Origin: Bacillus sp. F19
GTDB lineage: Bacteria; Bacillota; Bacilli; Bacillales; Bacillaceae
Reading direction: 5' to 3'
Assembly (NCBI GenBank): GCA_023823795.1
Contig: CP085710.1
Coordinates: forward strand, 832,001-896,000
Length of the DNA stretch: 64,000 nt
Part shown: positions 31,880 through 40,811 of the stretch, piece after piece
Layout of the letters: each line of letters begins with the position of its first letter
Numbering within the stretch: the stretch's first letter is position 1
The notes under the pieces: generated by a model
What the model was told of the DNA's origin: nothing
Seen by the model: only the letters and a program-made list of their open reading frames with translations
Database searches by the model: none
Translations under genes and position numbers: made by a program

Positions 31880-33382
31880 GTGAGAGTCTTGCGTTTTAAT
31901 ATAAATGGCATAAGTGATGAACGACTTTATCGTCCGCTGCAGTTAATTTCAAATTTGTTTTATGAAGAAACAGAGCTGAAGTTTGAAGAGTCAGAAGCGG
32001 ACCTCAGCATCGTTTTTGAAATAGAAGTAAATAACGGCAACATCAGCGTCCGCGGAACTCTGTCTGATATGAAAGGATATGAACAAGCGGCAGCGCACGA
32101 AAAAATTATTCCAGATGACCAGAGTGAAAAAGAAACCTTCAAAGCGGTCAAACATTCACTTGTTTTTGTGCATCTGAACCTGCTTCAGGAATACACTGGC
32201 ATCATTCAGCAGTGGGGGATTTTAACGGGCATACGTCCAACAAAGCTTCTTCATAAAAGATTGCGTGAAGGCATGTCCAAAGTGGAAGCGCATCGAATGC
32301 TTTCCGAAGAGTATTTGATCTCAGATGAGAAAATTCAACTCATGCAGCGGATCGTTGATCGTCAATTGAGTGTTGTTCCTGATTTATATGATCTTTCACA
32401 TGAAGTAAGCATCTATATAGGGATTCCGTTCTGCCCAACAAAATGTGCATATTGTACGTTCCCGGCATACGCAATCGGCGGCAGACAGGGCTCTGTCGAT
32501 TCTTTTCTTGGCGGATTGCATTATGAAATTCGTGAGATGGGAAAATGGCTGAAAGAGAAAAAAATCAAAATCACAACGGTTTATTATGGCGGCGGTACTC
32601 CAACAAGCATTACTGCAGAAGAAATGGATATGCTGTATGAGGAAATGTTTAAGGCTTTTCCAGGTGTAGATAACATCCGCGAGTTGACAGTGGAAGCAGG
32701 ACGCCCTGATACCATTACAGAAGATAAGCTCAACGTTTTAAAAAAATGGAATATAGACCGGATCAGCATTAATCCGCAATCCTATATTAATGAAACCCTG
32801 AAAGCAATAGGCAGGCATCATTCTGTTCAGGAAACGATTGATAAATTCCACTTAGCCCGTCAGATGGGAATGAACAATATTAACATGGATTTGATTATCG
32901 GTCTGCCTGGTGAAGGAGTAAAGGAATTTGATTACACCCTCTCAGAAACAAAAAAACTGATGCCTGAATCATTGACTGTCCATACATTATCCTTTAAGCG
33001 TGCTTCTGAAATGACTAGGAATAAACAAAAATACAAAGTAGCAGGCCGTGAGGAAATTGAAGAAATGATGGACCATGCCGTAAAATGGACGGATGAGAAT
33101 GGATACGCCCCTTATTACCTGTACCGTCAAAAAAACATACTTGGCAATCTGGAAAACGTAGGCTATGCGCTTGAAGGGCAGGACAGCATCTACAACATTA
33201 TGATAATGGAAGAACAGCAATCCATTATCGGTCTTGGGTGCGGTGCTGCAAGCAAATTTGTGGACCCTAAGACAGGGAAAATTACACAATTTGCAAATCC
33301 AAAGGATCCAAAATCCTATAACGATAGCTTCCAGCACTATACTGACGCGAAAATTAAAATTCTGGACGAAATGTTTGGCTGA
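31880..33382 (+). CDS. hemZ: Oxygen-independent coproporphyrinogen III oxidase-like HemZ
   Basis: 500 residues, radical SAM. The cluster motif is CPTKCAYC (Cys near 185, 189, 192) within 'IGIPFCPTKCAYCTFPAY', followed by the SAM-binding 'VYYGGGTPTS' and 'DRISINPQSYINETLKAIGR'. The C-terminal block 'IIGLGCGAASK' is typical. It is expected to decarboxylate coproporphyrinogen III to protoporphyrinogen IX anaerobically. GTG 31880 gives a length equal to that of B. subtilis HemZ (about 501); upstream in-frame starts are poorly placed relative to the RBS. Confidence 0.9.
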   Translation: MRVLRFNINGISDERLYRPLQLISNLFYEETELKFEESEADLSIVFEIEVNNGNISVRGTLSDMKGYEQAAAHEKIIPDDQSEKETFKAVKHSLVFVHLNLLQEYTGIIQQWGILTGIRPTKLLHKRLREGMSKVEAHRMLSEEYLISDEKIQLMQRIVDRQLSVVPDLYDLSHEVSIYIGIPFCPTKCAYCTFPAYAIGGRQGSVDSFLGGLHYEIREMGKWLKEKKIKITTVYYGGGTPTSITAEEMDMLYEEMFKAFPGVDNIRELTVEAGRPDTITEDKLNVLKKWNIDRISINPQSYINETLKAIGRHHSVQETIDKFHLARQMGMNNINMDLIIGLPGEGVKEFDYTLSETKKLMPESLTVHTLSFKRASEMTRNKQKYKVAGREEIEEMMDHAVKWTDENGYAPYYLYRQKNILGNLENVGYALEGQDSIYNIMIMEEQQSIIGLGCGAASKFVDPKTGKITQFANPKDPKSYNDSFQHYTDAKIKILDEMFG

Positions 33383-33393
33383 TTTTGAGATGA

Positions 33394-33428
33394 GAGGCTT
33401 TCCCATGTATTGGGAAAGCCTCTTTTTT
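33394..33428 (+). terminator. hemZ terminator, left border of the island
   Basis: GAGGCTTTCCC, loop ATGTATT, GGGAAAGCCTC, T6. Confidence 0.9.
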
Positions 33429-33841
33429 AGTAAGGACTGATTTTCTTTTTGTACCTGTAGAAGAAGGAGAGTAGAAGTGTTGTATTAAAATAAAAAAATT
33501 ATGTGTTTATACTTATTGCTGTTTTTTAATTAATCGATTCTTGCATATCACGTATCATTATCCTGGAAAAAATGTTTCACAATAATTGCGGACAAAACCT
33601 GCTTATCCAATTATTTTTTGGCATAACGATGCGTTTAACATTGGCATTAGCCGAGAACATATCATAAGAAAGGGCATATAATTATTATGTAATTCTTTAT
33701 TTATGCATAGTAGATAGGAAAACCATGATTGGCACATAGGTAACCATGTGAAAGTATTGCCGCTATTTGTTCTAAATTTCTTCCAACTTACTATCCGGCA
33801 TGGCGATACAAATGAAGCTGATCAAAGGAGGACTTTACAGT
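33429..33841 (+). other. Gene-free stretch upstream of the island chorismate synthase
   Basis: AT-rich, no ORF with an RBS. A CATATCATA sequence at 33658-33666 with AC 18 bp upstream weakly resembles a sigma-K promoter, but the spacing is one base long and this could be chance. GC content rises abruptly at about 33790 where the island genes begin. Confidence 0.3.
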
Positions 33842-34897
33842 ATGGCTGGAAATACGTTCGGCGAGATGTTCAAAATCACGACCTTCGGAGAGTCGCATGG
33901 AGCGGCGGTCGGTGTCATCGTGGACGGTGTGACGCCTGAGGTCGATCTGAGCGAAGAATATATTCAGATTCAGATGAATCGCAGAAAGCCAGGCCAATCC
34001 ACCGTGACTTCACCGCGCAAAGAATACGATATCGTCCATATTTTATCAGGTGTATTTGAGGGGAAGACGACCGGTACGCCGCTTTTTGTGATCCTGCACA
34101 ATCATGACATGAACCCGGCAGCTTACAGCAGTATTCAACATGCTTTCCGCCCGGGCCATGCGGACTTTACGTATCTCAAGAAGTACGGAATTCGTGATCA
34201 CCGAGGGAGTGGGAGGGCATCCGGAAGGGAAACAGCAGGCCGAGTGGTAGGTGGGGCAGTGGCGCGTAAACTACTGGAACGAAGGGGTGTGCAGGTGCTG
34301 GCTTATACGAAAGAAATCGGGGGAATTGCATGCCGGTTGTTCGAAGAGCAAGCCATCGAGCAAAATGCCGTCCGTGCCTGCGACCCGACAGCAGCAACTG
34401 AAATGACGAATAAGATCGAGCAGTTGGCGGCGGTTGGCGACAGCTGCGGAGGCATCGTAGAATGCCGGATCCGCGGTGTCATCCCCGGCCTCGGTGAACC
34501 GGTATTCGATAAGCTGGATGCAGAGTTAGCCAAGGCAATGTTATCTATCGGCGCGGTGAAAGGCATAGAATTTGGTTCTGGCTTCTCCGCAGCTTCGATG
34601 CTTGGAAGCGAGCATAACGACGAGATGAGCTCCGCTGGTTTTTTGTCTAATCATTCGGGTGGGATTATCGGCGGAATAAGTACAGGACAAGAAATCATTT
34701 TCCGAGTTGTCGTAAAGCCGACGTCATCGATTTCGGTTCCGCAGAAGACGATCAACGTTAGAGGAGAAGAACAGGAGATTCGAACAGAAGGCAGGCATGA
34801 TCCGTGTATTTGCCCGAGAATCGTGCCGGTCATCGAGGCGATGGCATGCCTGGTATTGGAAGATCATTATAAACGACAAACCGCTATGCTGGGCTGA
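33842..34897 (+). CDS. aroC: Chorismate synthase (island copy)
   Basis: 351 residues. Begins AGNTFGEMFKITTFGESHG; the GESHG and 'GRASGRETAGRVVGGAVAR' motifs for FMN and EPSP binding are present, as is the C-terminal 'GRHDPCICPRIVPVIEAMA'. It converts EPSP to chorismate by anti-1,4-elimination. Shorter than housekeeping Bacillus copies (about 390), close to the proteobacterial length. ATG 33842 follows AAAGGAGG at ten bases; the earlier ATG at 33800 lacks an RBS. GC-rich codon use differs from hemZ. First gene of the aryl-acid island; the essential copy is presumably elsewhere. Confidence 0.94.
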   Translation: MAGNTFGEMFKITTFGESHGAAVGVIVDGVTPEVDLSEEYIQIQMNRRKPGQSTVTSPRKEYDIVHILSGVFEGKTTGTPLFVILHNHDMNPAAYSSIQHAFRPGHADFTYLKKYGIRDHRGSGRASGRETAGRVVGGAVARKLLERRGVQVLAYTKEIGGIACRLFEEQAIEQNAVRACDPTAATEMTNKIEQLAAVGDSCGGIVECRIRGVIPGLGEPVFDKLDAELAKAMLSIGAVKGIEFGSGFSAASMLGSEHNDEMSSAGFLSNHSGGIIGGISTGQEIIFRVVVKPTSSISVPQKTINVRGEEQEIRTEGRHDPCICPRIVPVIEAMACLVLEDHYKRQTAMLG

Positions 34898-34923
34898 AGA
34901 TTATTTAGAACGGAGAGTTATCC

Positions 34924-36687
34924 ATGTCTGACGACAAGCTGGAGAGTGAGAGGAAGTTAAAGGATTTACTGGTACGTTTAACGGATTCGCCATTTTACAA
35001 ACGAAAATTAGCGGATTATAATCTGATGAACATAGGGTTAAAGAAAATCTCTACATTGCCGATTACAGTAAAAGGCGAACTTCGAAAGGCAGGAGCATTT
35101 GACCATCTTGCTGTTGACCGTAAAGAAACGGTGCATTATTGCGAATCGTTCGGCACTACTGGAGAACCGACATCTGCTTGGTTTACGAAGGAGGATTTGG
35201 AAACCGGCATAAGACAAATAAAAGGATGCAGGGTACGGTTTGACAAAGAAGACATTGTACTGCTTCGATTTCCACATGGATTGACGGCTACCGCATTTCT
35301 AATGCAGCAAACCTGCCTTCAAGTGGGGGCGACGATCATCCCCGAGCACAGTACGGTTACACCTTATCCTAAGGTGCTTGATCTCATGAATCGACTGTAC
35401 GTCACGATCATTGCCGGATCTCCTCGAGAGATAGAATTGCTGGCCGAGACGACGCGCTTGCTAGGTTTAAACAGTAGCGAGCATTTCCCCTCTCTCCGGG
35501 CGATTATTGTTACCGGAGAAGTAGTGGGTGAACGTCGAAAGGAGCATTTGAAACGGAGGTGGGGTGTTCCAATAATTGATATATATAGTACTGCCGAGAC
35601 TGCTAATATTGCAGCTATGTGCGAGCATGGCGCGATGCATGTCTTAGAGCAGGACGTTGTGGTTGAAGCGCTGAAGGAAGATGGTTCCGGGCTTGCCAAA
35701 CCGGGGGAGAGGGGGCTCGCTGCGATTACGACATTGTCCCATCAAGCTTCACCGCTGCTGCGGTATCTCAACGAAGACGTGATCTCAGTCGAGCAGGGTT
35801 TATGCGCATGCGGCCAAACCGAAAGCAAGCTCGTCCATTATGGTCGACTGAAGAATAGAACTAGATTTGGGGAGATTGTGTTGGATGACAAGGATATTCA
35901 GGACGCCATATACTCGTTGGCTCCGGTACCCGATGCTTGGAAAGCTATGCAGCAAGAGAACGGATTTCATATGATTCTCGATTCGGAGCGATATGCCGAT
36001 TGGTCGTTAGAGGGAATTCAGGTTCAATTATCCGAAATGCTGAAGGTGACGGTAACCGCGGAGATCGGCTTCGGTACGCTGCTTAACCGGGATGAGCTCG
36101 CACGAAATGTTGCTTCAAAGAGACAGGTCTATATATGTAAGCGCGACAACGAAGATCCCGACACAAGCAGCTCCATTCTACTGCGAGACTTGCTTCGTCG
36201 CGGTTACAGCGAGTTTATGAGCTGCAAGTACGAGAAAGCACAGCAATTGTTCGAAGAGGCGGTAGCGCTGATTCCACACAGTGCAGAAGCGCATGCATGG
36301 CTGGCTGCGGTTTACGGTCGGCAGATAGATGCCGCTTGGAGTTTGACGGAGAAAATTGAACTTTTTCCGATGCTGGAAAACGAGATCACGACCGCCCTTG
36401 AAATCGACCCGACATTGCCACTCGCTAGGAGAATGAACGGATCCAAATTGTTAAATACGCCGTATATGCTAGGTGGAGACCCCGCCGCCGCAGCCAATGA
36501 ATTCCGTTATTGTATCGACCAGGGGATGAATGACGTTGAAATATGGGTATCCCTGGCTGAATGCTATATGAAAACGGATGATCCGGTTAAAGCGAAAGAA
36601 GTACTAAAAGTAGCATTGGCTCTAGAGCCAATGCATGAAAGGGCGGCACAATTATTGCAGCAAGCAAAAAAACGCAAGCATTTATGA
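34924..36687 (+). CDS. PaaK-type adenylating ligase fused to a TPR domain
   Basis: 587 residues. Residues 1-410 are an AMP-forming ligase of the phenylacetate-CoA ligase type: P-loop 'FGTTGEPTSAWF' (Glu replaces the usual Lys), 'IDIYSTAETANIAAMCEHG' (aromatic-binding and A5-like motif), 'SPLLRYLNEDVISVE' (A7-like) and CACG...LVHYGRLKNR. Residues from about 415 form TPR-like helices ('GYSEFMSCKYEKAQQLFEEA', 'HSAEAHAWLAAVYGRQ', 'LAECYMKTDDPVKAKEVLKV'). The N-terminal part is paralogous to the 42189 protein. It should activate a carboxylic acid as an acyl-adenylate and transfer it to CoA or another acceptor. The TPR probably docks a partner. 26 bp after aroC. Confidence 0.88.
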   Translation: MSDDKLESERKLKDLLVRLTDSPFYKRKLADYNLMNIGLKKISTLPITVKGELRKAGAFDHLAVDRKETVHYCESFGTTGEPTSAWFTKEDLETGIRQIKGCRVRFDKEDIVLLRFPHGLTATAFLMQQTCLQVGATIIPEHSTVTPYPKVLDLMNRLYVTIIAGSPREIELLAETTRLLGLNSSEHFPSLRAIIVTGEVVGERRKEHLKRRWGVPIIDIYSTAETANIAAMCEHGAMHVLEQDVVVEALKEDGSGLAKPGERGLAAITTLSHQASPLLRYLNEDVISVEQGLCACGQTESKLVHYGRLKNRTRFGEIVLDDKDIQDAIYSLAPVPDAWKAMQQENGFHMILDSERYADWSLEGIQVQLSEMLKVTVTAEIGFGTLLNRDELARNVASKRQVYICKRDNEDPDTSSSILLRDLLRRGYSEFMSCKYEKAQQLFEEAVALIPHSAEAHAWLAAVYGRQIDAAWSLTEKIELFPMLENEITTALEIDPTLPLARRMNGSKLLNTPYMLGGDPAAAANEFRYCIDQGMNDVEIWVSLAECYMKTDDPVKAKEVLKVALALEPMHERAAQLLQQAKKRKHL

Positions 36688-36728
36688 AAAATAGAGAATA
36701 AAAGGTAAGAAAGTATAAAGTTCCTGAA

Positions 36729-36761
36729 AATATCACAGACATAATAACTGTGATATTTTTT
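36729..36761 (+). terminator. Terminator after the ligase-TPR gene
   Basis: AATATCACAG (36729-36738) and CTGTGATATT (36748-36757) form the stem, followed by a T run. Confidence 0.8.
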
Positions 36762-36825
36762 GTTATAATAATATCAGAATTTATAAATGGGTGCCCCATT
36801 TTGGCTTTTGCGTTAAAAAAGGTGT

Positions 36826-37311
36826 ATGGAAACAAACATCTTGAGACGTATTTTTTTCGATCACCATCATCATTGGGAGGTGTTTATAAAAAAACATGAC
36901 CAAACGCCTCGTCCGATTGTGAGAAAAGAGATGGAAAAATTTCGAGACTGTGGGAATCCAAAGAATGGGTTTAAACTATTCGTGTGCGAAGGTTGTCATG
37001 ATCCGATGATTTGTCACAAGTGTTCGTGTTATTTTGAATACAAAGGAGAAGTCTGTCCTCAGGATGGCGAGTTAGTGAAAAAGGCAGTATGTGAAACAAG
37101 CCATCAACTATCATTGCTTGGCTTGTCATGAGGAAGAGGAAATTCCTTATGATGTCGTACGAGATTTTGACATCATGGATGAAGGAGATCCGACCGTCCC
37201 ACCACAATTTAGCTGTGAAAAATGTAGAGCAGAAATGTATCCATAATACTACAAAGGCATTCATGGCCAGGAATACAAACTATCGGACCCTCTCATCATA
37301 ACAAATGACCG
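36826..37311 (+). pseudogene. Internally deleted IS91-like transposase remnant
   Basis: The first 60 residues (ILRRIFFDHHHHWEVFIKKH, 'FRDCGNPKNGFKLFVCEGCH') match the N-terminal zinc-binding region of IS91-family transposases. They run directly into CHKCSCYFEYKGEVCPQDGE, which looks like the C-terminal zinc domain, with the catalytic middle missing. The frame then shifts near 37095 (YHCLACHEEEEIPYD, 'PPQFSCEKCRAEMYP'), meets a stop at 37243 and continues in frame as YYKGIHGQEYKLSDP. So it is a deletion derivative with at least one frameshift and one nonsense change. Family assignment is by pattern. Confidence 0.6.
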
Positions 37312-37317
37312 GGCTGG

Positions 37318-37557
37318 TTATGCCCGGTTTTTCTTAATACCCTCTAACCCATTCGTCATCATTTCTTGTCCAGCTGCTACGGCACCATTCCTCAAGGTAG
37401 TAAGGATTCGGGGAGACTGATTTACATCACTACCACTCACCTCAACATCCATTTCATTGATGAATCGTGTAGCACCGGTGATCAAAGCAGTTGTAATGAT
37501 AGGCTTGGATTGTTCGCTTATTTTCTTAACGATCTTCTTAAAAGCATCTTTTGACAT
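37318..37557 (-). CDS. Small helical protein A of the island, 79 residues
   Basis: Starts MSKDAFKKIVKKISEQSKP, amphipathic helix with a basic face, and ends NGAVAAGQEMMTNGLEGIKK. The C-terminal pattern (N/K)G(A/V)xxAG(Q/E)xM(M/V)xxG is shared with the 45115-45393 protein, so the two are probably paralogues. ATG 37557 follows AAGGAGG at eight bases; a GTG three codons earlier overlaps the RBS. No signal peptide. Its function is unknown; the twin occurrence suggests a small structural or carrier component. Confidence 0.7.
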   Translation of the reverse strand: MSKDAFKKIVKKISEQSKPIITTALITGATRFINEMDVEVSGSDVNQSPRILTTLRNGAVAAGQEMMTNGLEGIKKNRA

Positions 37558-37614
37558 GCGTGTCACCTCCTTTCAAAAGAAACTTTCCCTCCCTATGGCC
37601 TGTTGCAGCATGGA

Positions 37615-38340
37615 CTAGCGCCGTCCTTTCTTTTTGAGCCGTTTGCGGGGAGTTTCTTCTTTCTTTTGCTTCGCCCAGCTTAGGAGCTCGCCCCCGGCGG
37701 CACGAGCGGCCCTTCTTATCAAAATTGATGTGGGTTTCTCGGCGTTCGGTATTTGCTCAACAGCTGGTTTCCCTTCCAAAGACTTAAGCCTTAGCTTGAG
37801 GAGATGCAGAAAATCAGGATCCTGCGTTTCGTTCTTCACCCTTTTCCAGCATATAGTCGCAGCCTGATTTCGACCGATCCGGCAGTATACCTCGCCAAGT
37901 TCGTAGATAAGCTGCAAGTATTTTTCGGTCTCAAGGAAGCCTTCTTCATGCATTTCCCGATCGATGAGAAAGGTGTAATCTTCAATCACCGTTTGGGACC
38001 GGTGGAAATGCTTTTCAGGCAACATATATACGGTCTTGCCTCGCAGCAGTCGGATCTTGCCATCCTGAGGGGCGGCACTTACCGCTCCATCAAGAAGCTT
38101 CAGTCCTGCTTTCGACCACCTCAATTTATCCAACGGTTTTGTCTTATCCCGAGCGATTAGCATCATGGTGATGCCATGGTATGCATCCGCAAGCGGCTGG
38201 CCCGGATAGTCGGATCGCACCCGTTCCAACAACTGATGCATGTCTTGAACGGCCTTTTCATTGCCTTCTACGGCGTCCTTGTGTAGTGAAATAACCTGCT
38301 CAAGTAACATCTCGATATCCTTCTCGCTTACATTCACCAA
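37615..38340 (-). CDS. TPR-type helical protein 1 of the island
   Basis: 241 residues, entirely helical: LLERVRSDYPGQPLADAYHG, KLRWSKAGLKLLDGAVSAAP, IEDYTFLID, LIYELGEVYCRIGRNQAATI. These are TPR-like helix pairs. Clearly paralogous to the neighbour 38345-38896 (shared 'RLLRGKTVYMLPEKHFHRS' versus 'RLLRANVCLRLPESFFHCS'). A very basic C-terminal tail (KQKKEETPRKRLKKKGRR) is unusual. The gene is 4 bp from its neighbour in the same minus-strand operon with the DUF4915-like gene. Probably a scaffold. Confidence 0.8.
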   Translation of the reverse strand: MVNVSEKDIEMLLEQVISLHKDAVEGNEKAVQDMHQLLERVRSDYPGQPLADAYHGITMMLIARDKTKPLDKLRWSKAGLKLLDGAVSAAPQDGKIRLLRGKTVYMLPEKHFHRSQTVIEDYTFLIDREMHEEGFLETEKYLQLIYELGEVYCRIGRNQAATICWKRVKNETQDPDFLHLLKLRLKSLEGKPAVEQIPNAEKPTSILIRRAARAAGGELLSWAKQKKEETPRKRLKKKGRR

Positions 38341-38344
38341 TTGT

Positions 38345-38896
38345 CTATTCCTCCCCTGTAATTTTTTTCTGTTTCTTTTTCTTTGATGTCAACTGGGTTA
38401 ATTGTTGCAATACTTCATTCGCTTCGCTCAATTTTCCTACATTTTGGTAAGCATCACTTAGATCCTCCATAATTCCCCTCACTTGCTTATTAGTAAGGTA
38501 ACCGGGATCTTCTTTATAACGATCCAGCAGGAAGGATAAGTCTTCGATTGCCGTCTGTGAGCAATGGAAGAAGGACTCTGGCAGCCGCAGACATACATTT
38601 GCACGCAACAACCGAATTTCCTTCTGGTTCGGGTCCATGGATATTGCTTGATTCAATGAATCTAGTCCTTCTTGCGCTTTATCCGCTTTTTCCAGTGGCT
38701 GAACAGCATCTCGTCCTAATAGCGCAAGTGTGCTGCCGTAATAGGCTTCAATAAGAGCATTGTCGGGCTCGGTATTGCGAAGCTTTAAGAAAATCTCATA
38801 GGCGATTTTCACCGCCTTTTTATCTCCGTCTACGCCTTTCATAAGAACCCTTTTTCCTTCCTCTAATTGCTTCATATGGGTGTCGTTTTTTTTCAT
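38345..38896 (-). CDS. TPR-type helical protein 2 of the island
   Basis: 183 residues, helical, paralogous to the 37615 protein but lacking its long C-terminus; ends in a Lys-rich tail (SKKKKQKKITGEE). Start at ATG 38896 after GGGGGG; an upstream in-frame start would overlap the preceding gene and add a non-homologous extension. It follows the DUF4915-like gene by one base, so the three genes are a tight operon (38898-39815, 38345-38896, 37615-38340). Confidence 0.8.
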   Translation of the reverse strand: MKKNDTHMKQLEEGKRVLMKGVDGDKKAVKIAYEIFLKLRNTEPDNALIEAYYGSTLALLGRDAVQPLEKADKAQEGLDSLNQAISMDPNQKEIRLLRANVCLRLPESFFHCSQTAIEDLSFLLDRYKEDPGYLTNKQVRGIMEDLSDAYQNVGKLSEANEVLQQLTQLTSKKKKQKKITGEE

Positions 38897-38897
38897 T

Positions 38898-39815
38898 TCA
38901 ATTCCCCCCTTCCAACGAAAAATCCGGATCAAGAACAAGAATCTGATACACCTGTTGCGCTGGCAATGATACAAATCGAGAGATTCTAAATTCGGGATTG
39001 TAGACATAGATTCCGCCATCCAAGCAGCAATTCGAGAACTCGTGAGGGATTCGTAAAACATGCCTCATCCTGCTCTGTCCGATAAAGATCGTATCGTCCG
39101 TTATTGCAAGTCCGCGTGTAAAACCTGGTAGTTGAATCGGCGCCTCGTTCCCGATTAGGACACTGAACGACATAGAGTCGCAATAAGATAGTTTGTTTTG
39201 ATGCACCATTACCGAATGAGGCATATACAAACTCTTTACGACGACATGATTCGCCGGGTCTATGCCGAGGTGTTGACCGGGATGAAAATCGGTCAAATCA
39301 ATCGCGACAATCCCACCGTTTTTATGAATCGGGTCCAGATACCATTTACCATAGGGAGAAAACATAGAAACATATAAAGTACGACTATCCAACCAAATGT
39401 CATTAATATGATGAACGTCTTTGTCCGCAGAATTGAATCGAATCTCCCCTATTCGGGTGAACGTATCGGTCTCATAGCATCCAATCGCATTAATCGCCGT
39501 TTCCACAACCAAAACAACATTATCATTAAACTTAACGATGTCGTGAAAATCGAGTTTCAAGTGTTTCGTTTTCTGGATGACTTGGAACCTCTCGTCCATA
39601 GTAATGATCTGATTATCGTCGGATGTTACGAATAATCGATCCTTAACCAATGTCATTCCCGAACAACTGCCGGTATAAAGCTTCTCCAAAGCGTTATTTT
39701 TAAAGTCTAGCAAAAATAGTCCACCCTGATCTGAACCACTTGCTGGACAGCTTATTAGAAGACGTGTATTGAGATATTCAAAATCTTGATCATTCTCCAA
39801 TCCGAATAACAACAC
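38898..39815 (-). CDS. DUF4915-like beta-propeller protein
   Basis: 305 residues. Begins MLLFGLENDQDFEYL then 'RLLISCPASGSDQGGLFLLD', followed by repeated strand patterns (LFVTSDDNQIITMDERF, 'HHINDIWLDSRTLYVSMFS', 'ITDDTIFIGQSRMRHVLRIP') suggesting a beta propeller such as that of DUF4915/TIGR03032 proteins, often found with TPR and glycan or peptide-modifying genes. No signal peptide. GTG 39815 follows AAGGAGGGG. The 5' end and upstream region are tandemly duplicated (39772-40121). Function unknown. Confidence 0.75.
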   Translation of the reverse strand: MLLFGLENDQDFEYLNTRLLISCPASGSDQGGLFLLDFKNNALEKLYTGSCSGMTLVKDRLFVTSDDNQIITMDERFQVIQKTKHLKLDFHDIVKFNDNVVLVVETAINAIGCYETDTFTRIGEIRFNSADKDVHHINDIWLDSRTLYVSMFSPYGKWYLDPIHKNGGIVAIDLTDFHPGQHLGIDPANHVVVKSLYMPHSVMVHQNKLSYCDSMSFSVLIGNEAPIQLPGFTRGLAITDDTIFIGQSRMRHVLRIPHEFSNCCLDGGIYVYNPEFRISRFVSLPAQQVYQILVLDPDFSLEGGN

Positions 39816-40121
39816 GGATCAATCCCCTCCTTAAAATAAACGATTTGTGTTAGTTACGATATGTATGGTTTATATGAACGGTTTGGATGAAATACTCATT
39901 TTTACAAAATGTGTTTTTGTCCGAATCAAGTCTAACTTTCGTATTTAGATATTCAAAATCTTGATCATTCTCCAATCCGAATAACAACACGGATCAATCC
40001 CCTCCTTAAAATAAACGAATTGTGCTAGTTACGATATGTATGGTTTATATAAACGGTTTGGATAAAATACTCATTTTTATAAAATGTGTTTTTGTCCGAA
40101 TCAAGTCTGACTTTCCTTGCA
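39772..40121. repeat. Tandem duplication of 175 bp around the DUF4915 start
   Basis: Two head-to-tail copies (39772-39946 and 39947-40121) differing at about ten positions. Each contains the first 15 or so codons of the DUF4915-like gene, its RBS and its whole upstream region. The outer copy can make a 41-residue truncated peptide starting at GTG 39990. It therefore provides two promoter copies for the minus-strand operon. Confidence 0.88.
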
Positions 40122-40152
40122 TTTCATAAAGAGAAAGGAAGGAGTGGAGAAC

Positions 40153-40305
40153 ATGAATGATGGAAAGCTAAATAAAGAAGAGAAAAAAGCAGAAAAAACA
40201 AAAAAAAGAGAAGAGAAGTTGGCAAAAAAAATGGAAGAGAAGCAGGTTAAAGATAAACGGAAATTAGAAAAGAAAGAAGCAAAAAAGATTGAAGCAAGAA
40301 ATTAA
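40153..40305 (+). CDS. Lys/Glu-rich coiled-coil protein, 50 residues
   Basis: Composed almost wholly of Lys, Glu, Ala and Arg (MNDGKLNKEEKKAEKTKKRE ... KKEAKKIEARN), a single charged helix. ATG 40153 follows GAAAGGAAGGAGTGGAG. Composition recalls the larger repeat protein at 46306. Read divergently from the DUF4915-like operon. Confidence 0.6.
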   Translation: MNDGKLNKEEKKAEKTKKREEKLAKKMEEKQVKDKRKLEKKEAKKIEARN

Positions 40306-40309
40306 TAGA

Positions 40310-40545
40310 GATGGATCAAAACTGTCCAAGGAAACAATTCGCAGTATATCGGAGGTTGCAAAGCTGTTTATAGATGCGGGAATGGTTACGCCTTTTCGCA
40401 CGGACCGTGCCCTCACTCGTTTTTTACTTCTTGAAGGTGATTTTATCAAAATTTATGTGACGTGTTCGCTCGGCGAATGCGAAAGACGCGAACCTAAAGG
40501 TCTTTATAAAAAGGTCACAGGATCTGCGCAACGAAATCTCCTACC
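40310..40545 (+). pseudogene. cysC (adenylylsulfate kinase) C-terminal fragment
   Basis: The frame 40310 onward reads 'RSISEVAKLFIDAGM', PFRTDRALTRFLLLEGDF, 'IYVTCSLGECERREPKGLYKK', matching the central and C-terminal part of APS kinase (compare IRRIGEVAKLF, PFREDRD, PKGLYKKA in CysC). The P-loop half is absent, so it cannot be active. A remnant of transfer or deletion beside the island genes. Confidence 0.85.
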
Positions 40546-40811
40546 GTTTGCTTATCGGTTTCTATAACGGTCTCTTGTGAACTAGGATTCATAAGGATAG
40601 GATATACCGGTAAATTCCAAGGATTTACTGCTTTACATTTCTATAACTATATTTTCCAAGAGACGCAATGATAGTTATCCGTTGGGACAGCCACAATCGA
40701 TATTAGGCTTCAGGTGGTTGTAGGATGTTGTCTATCTTGGGCCATTGGTACATGCAGTTTAGGCCGCGTAGATTCTAAGAGTATTAAGAATACATGGAAT
40801 GGAGGATTTAG
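40546..40811 (+). other. Gene-free stretch before the 447-residue ligase
   Basis: No ORF with an RBS. An inverted repeat (GGTCTCTTG near 40570 and CAAGAGACG near 40657) could fold a loop of about 80 nt. RBS GGAATGGAGG lies at the right end. Confidence 0.35.

Noticed and set aside
33650-33666. Sigma-K promoter ahead of the island
   Set aside because: CATATCATA fits the -10 but the AC is 18 bp away and such matches are frequent in AT-rich DNA; not strong enough to call sporulation control.
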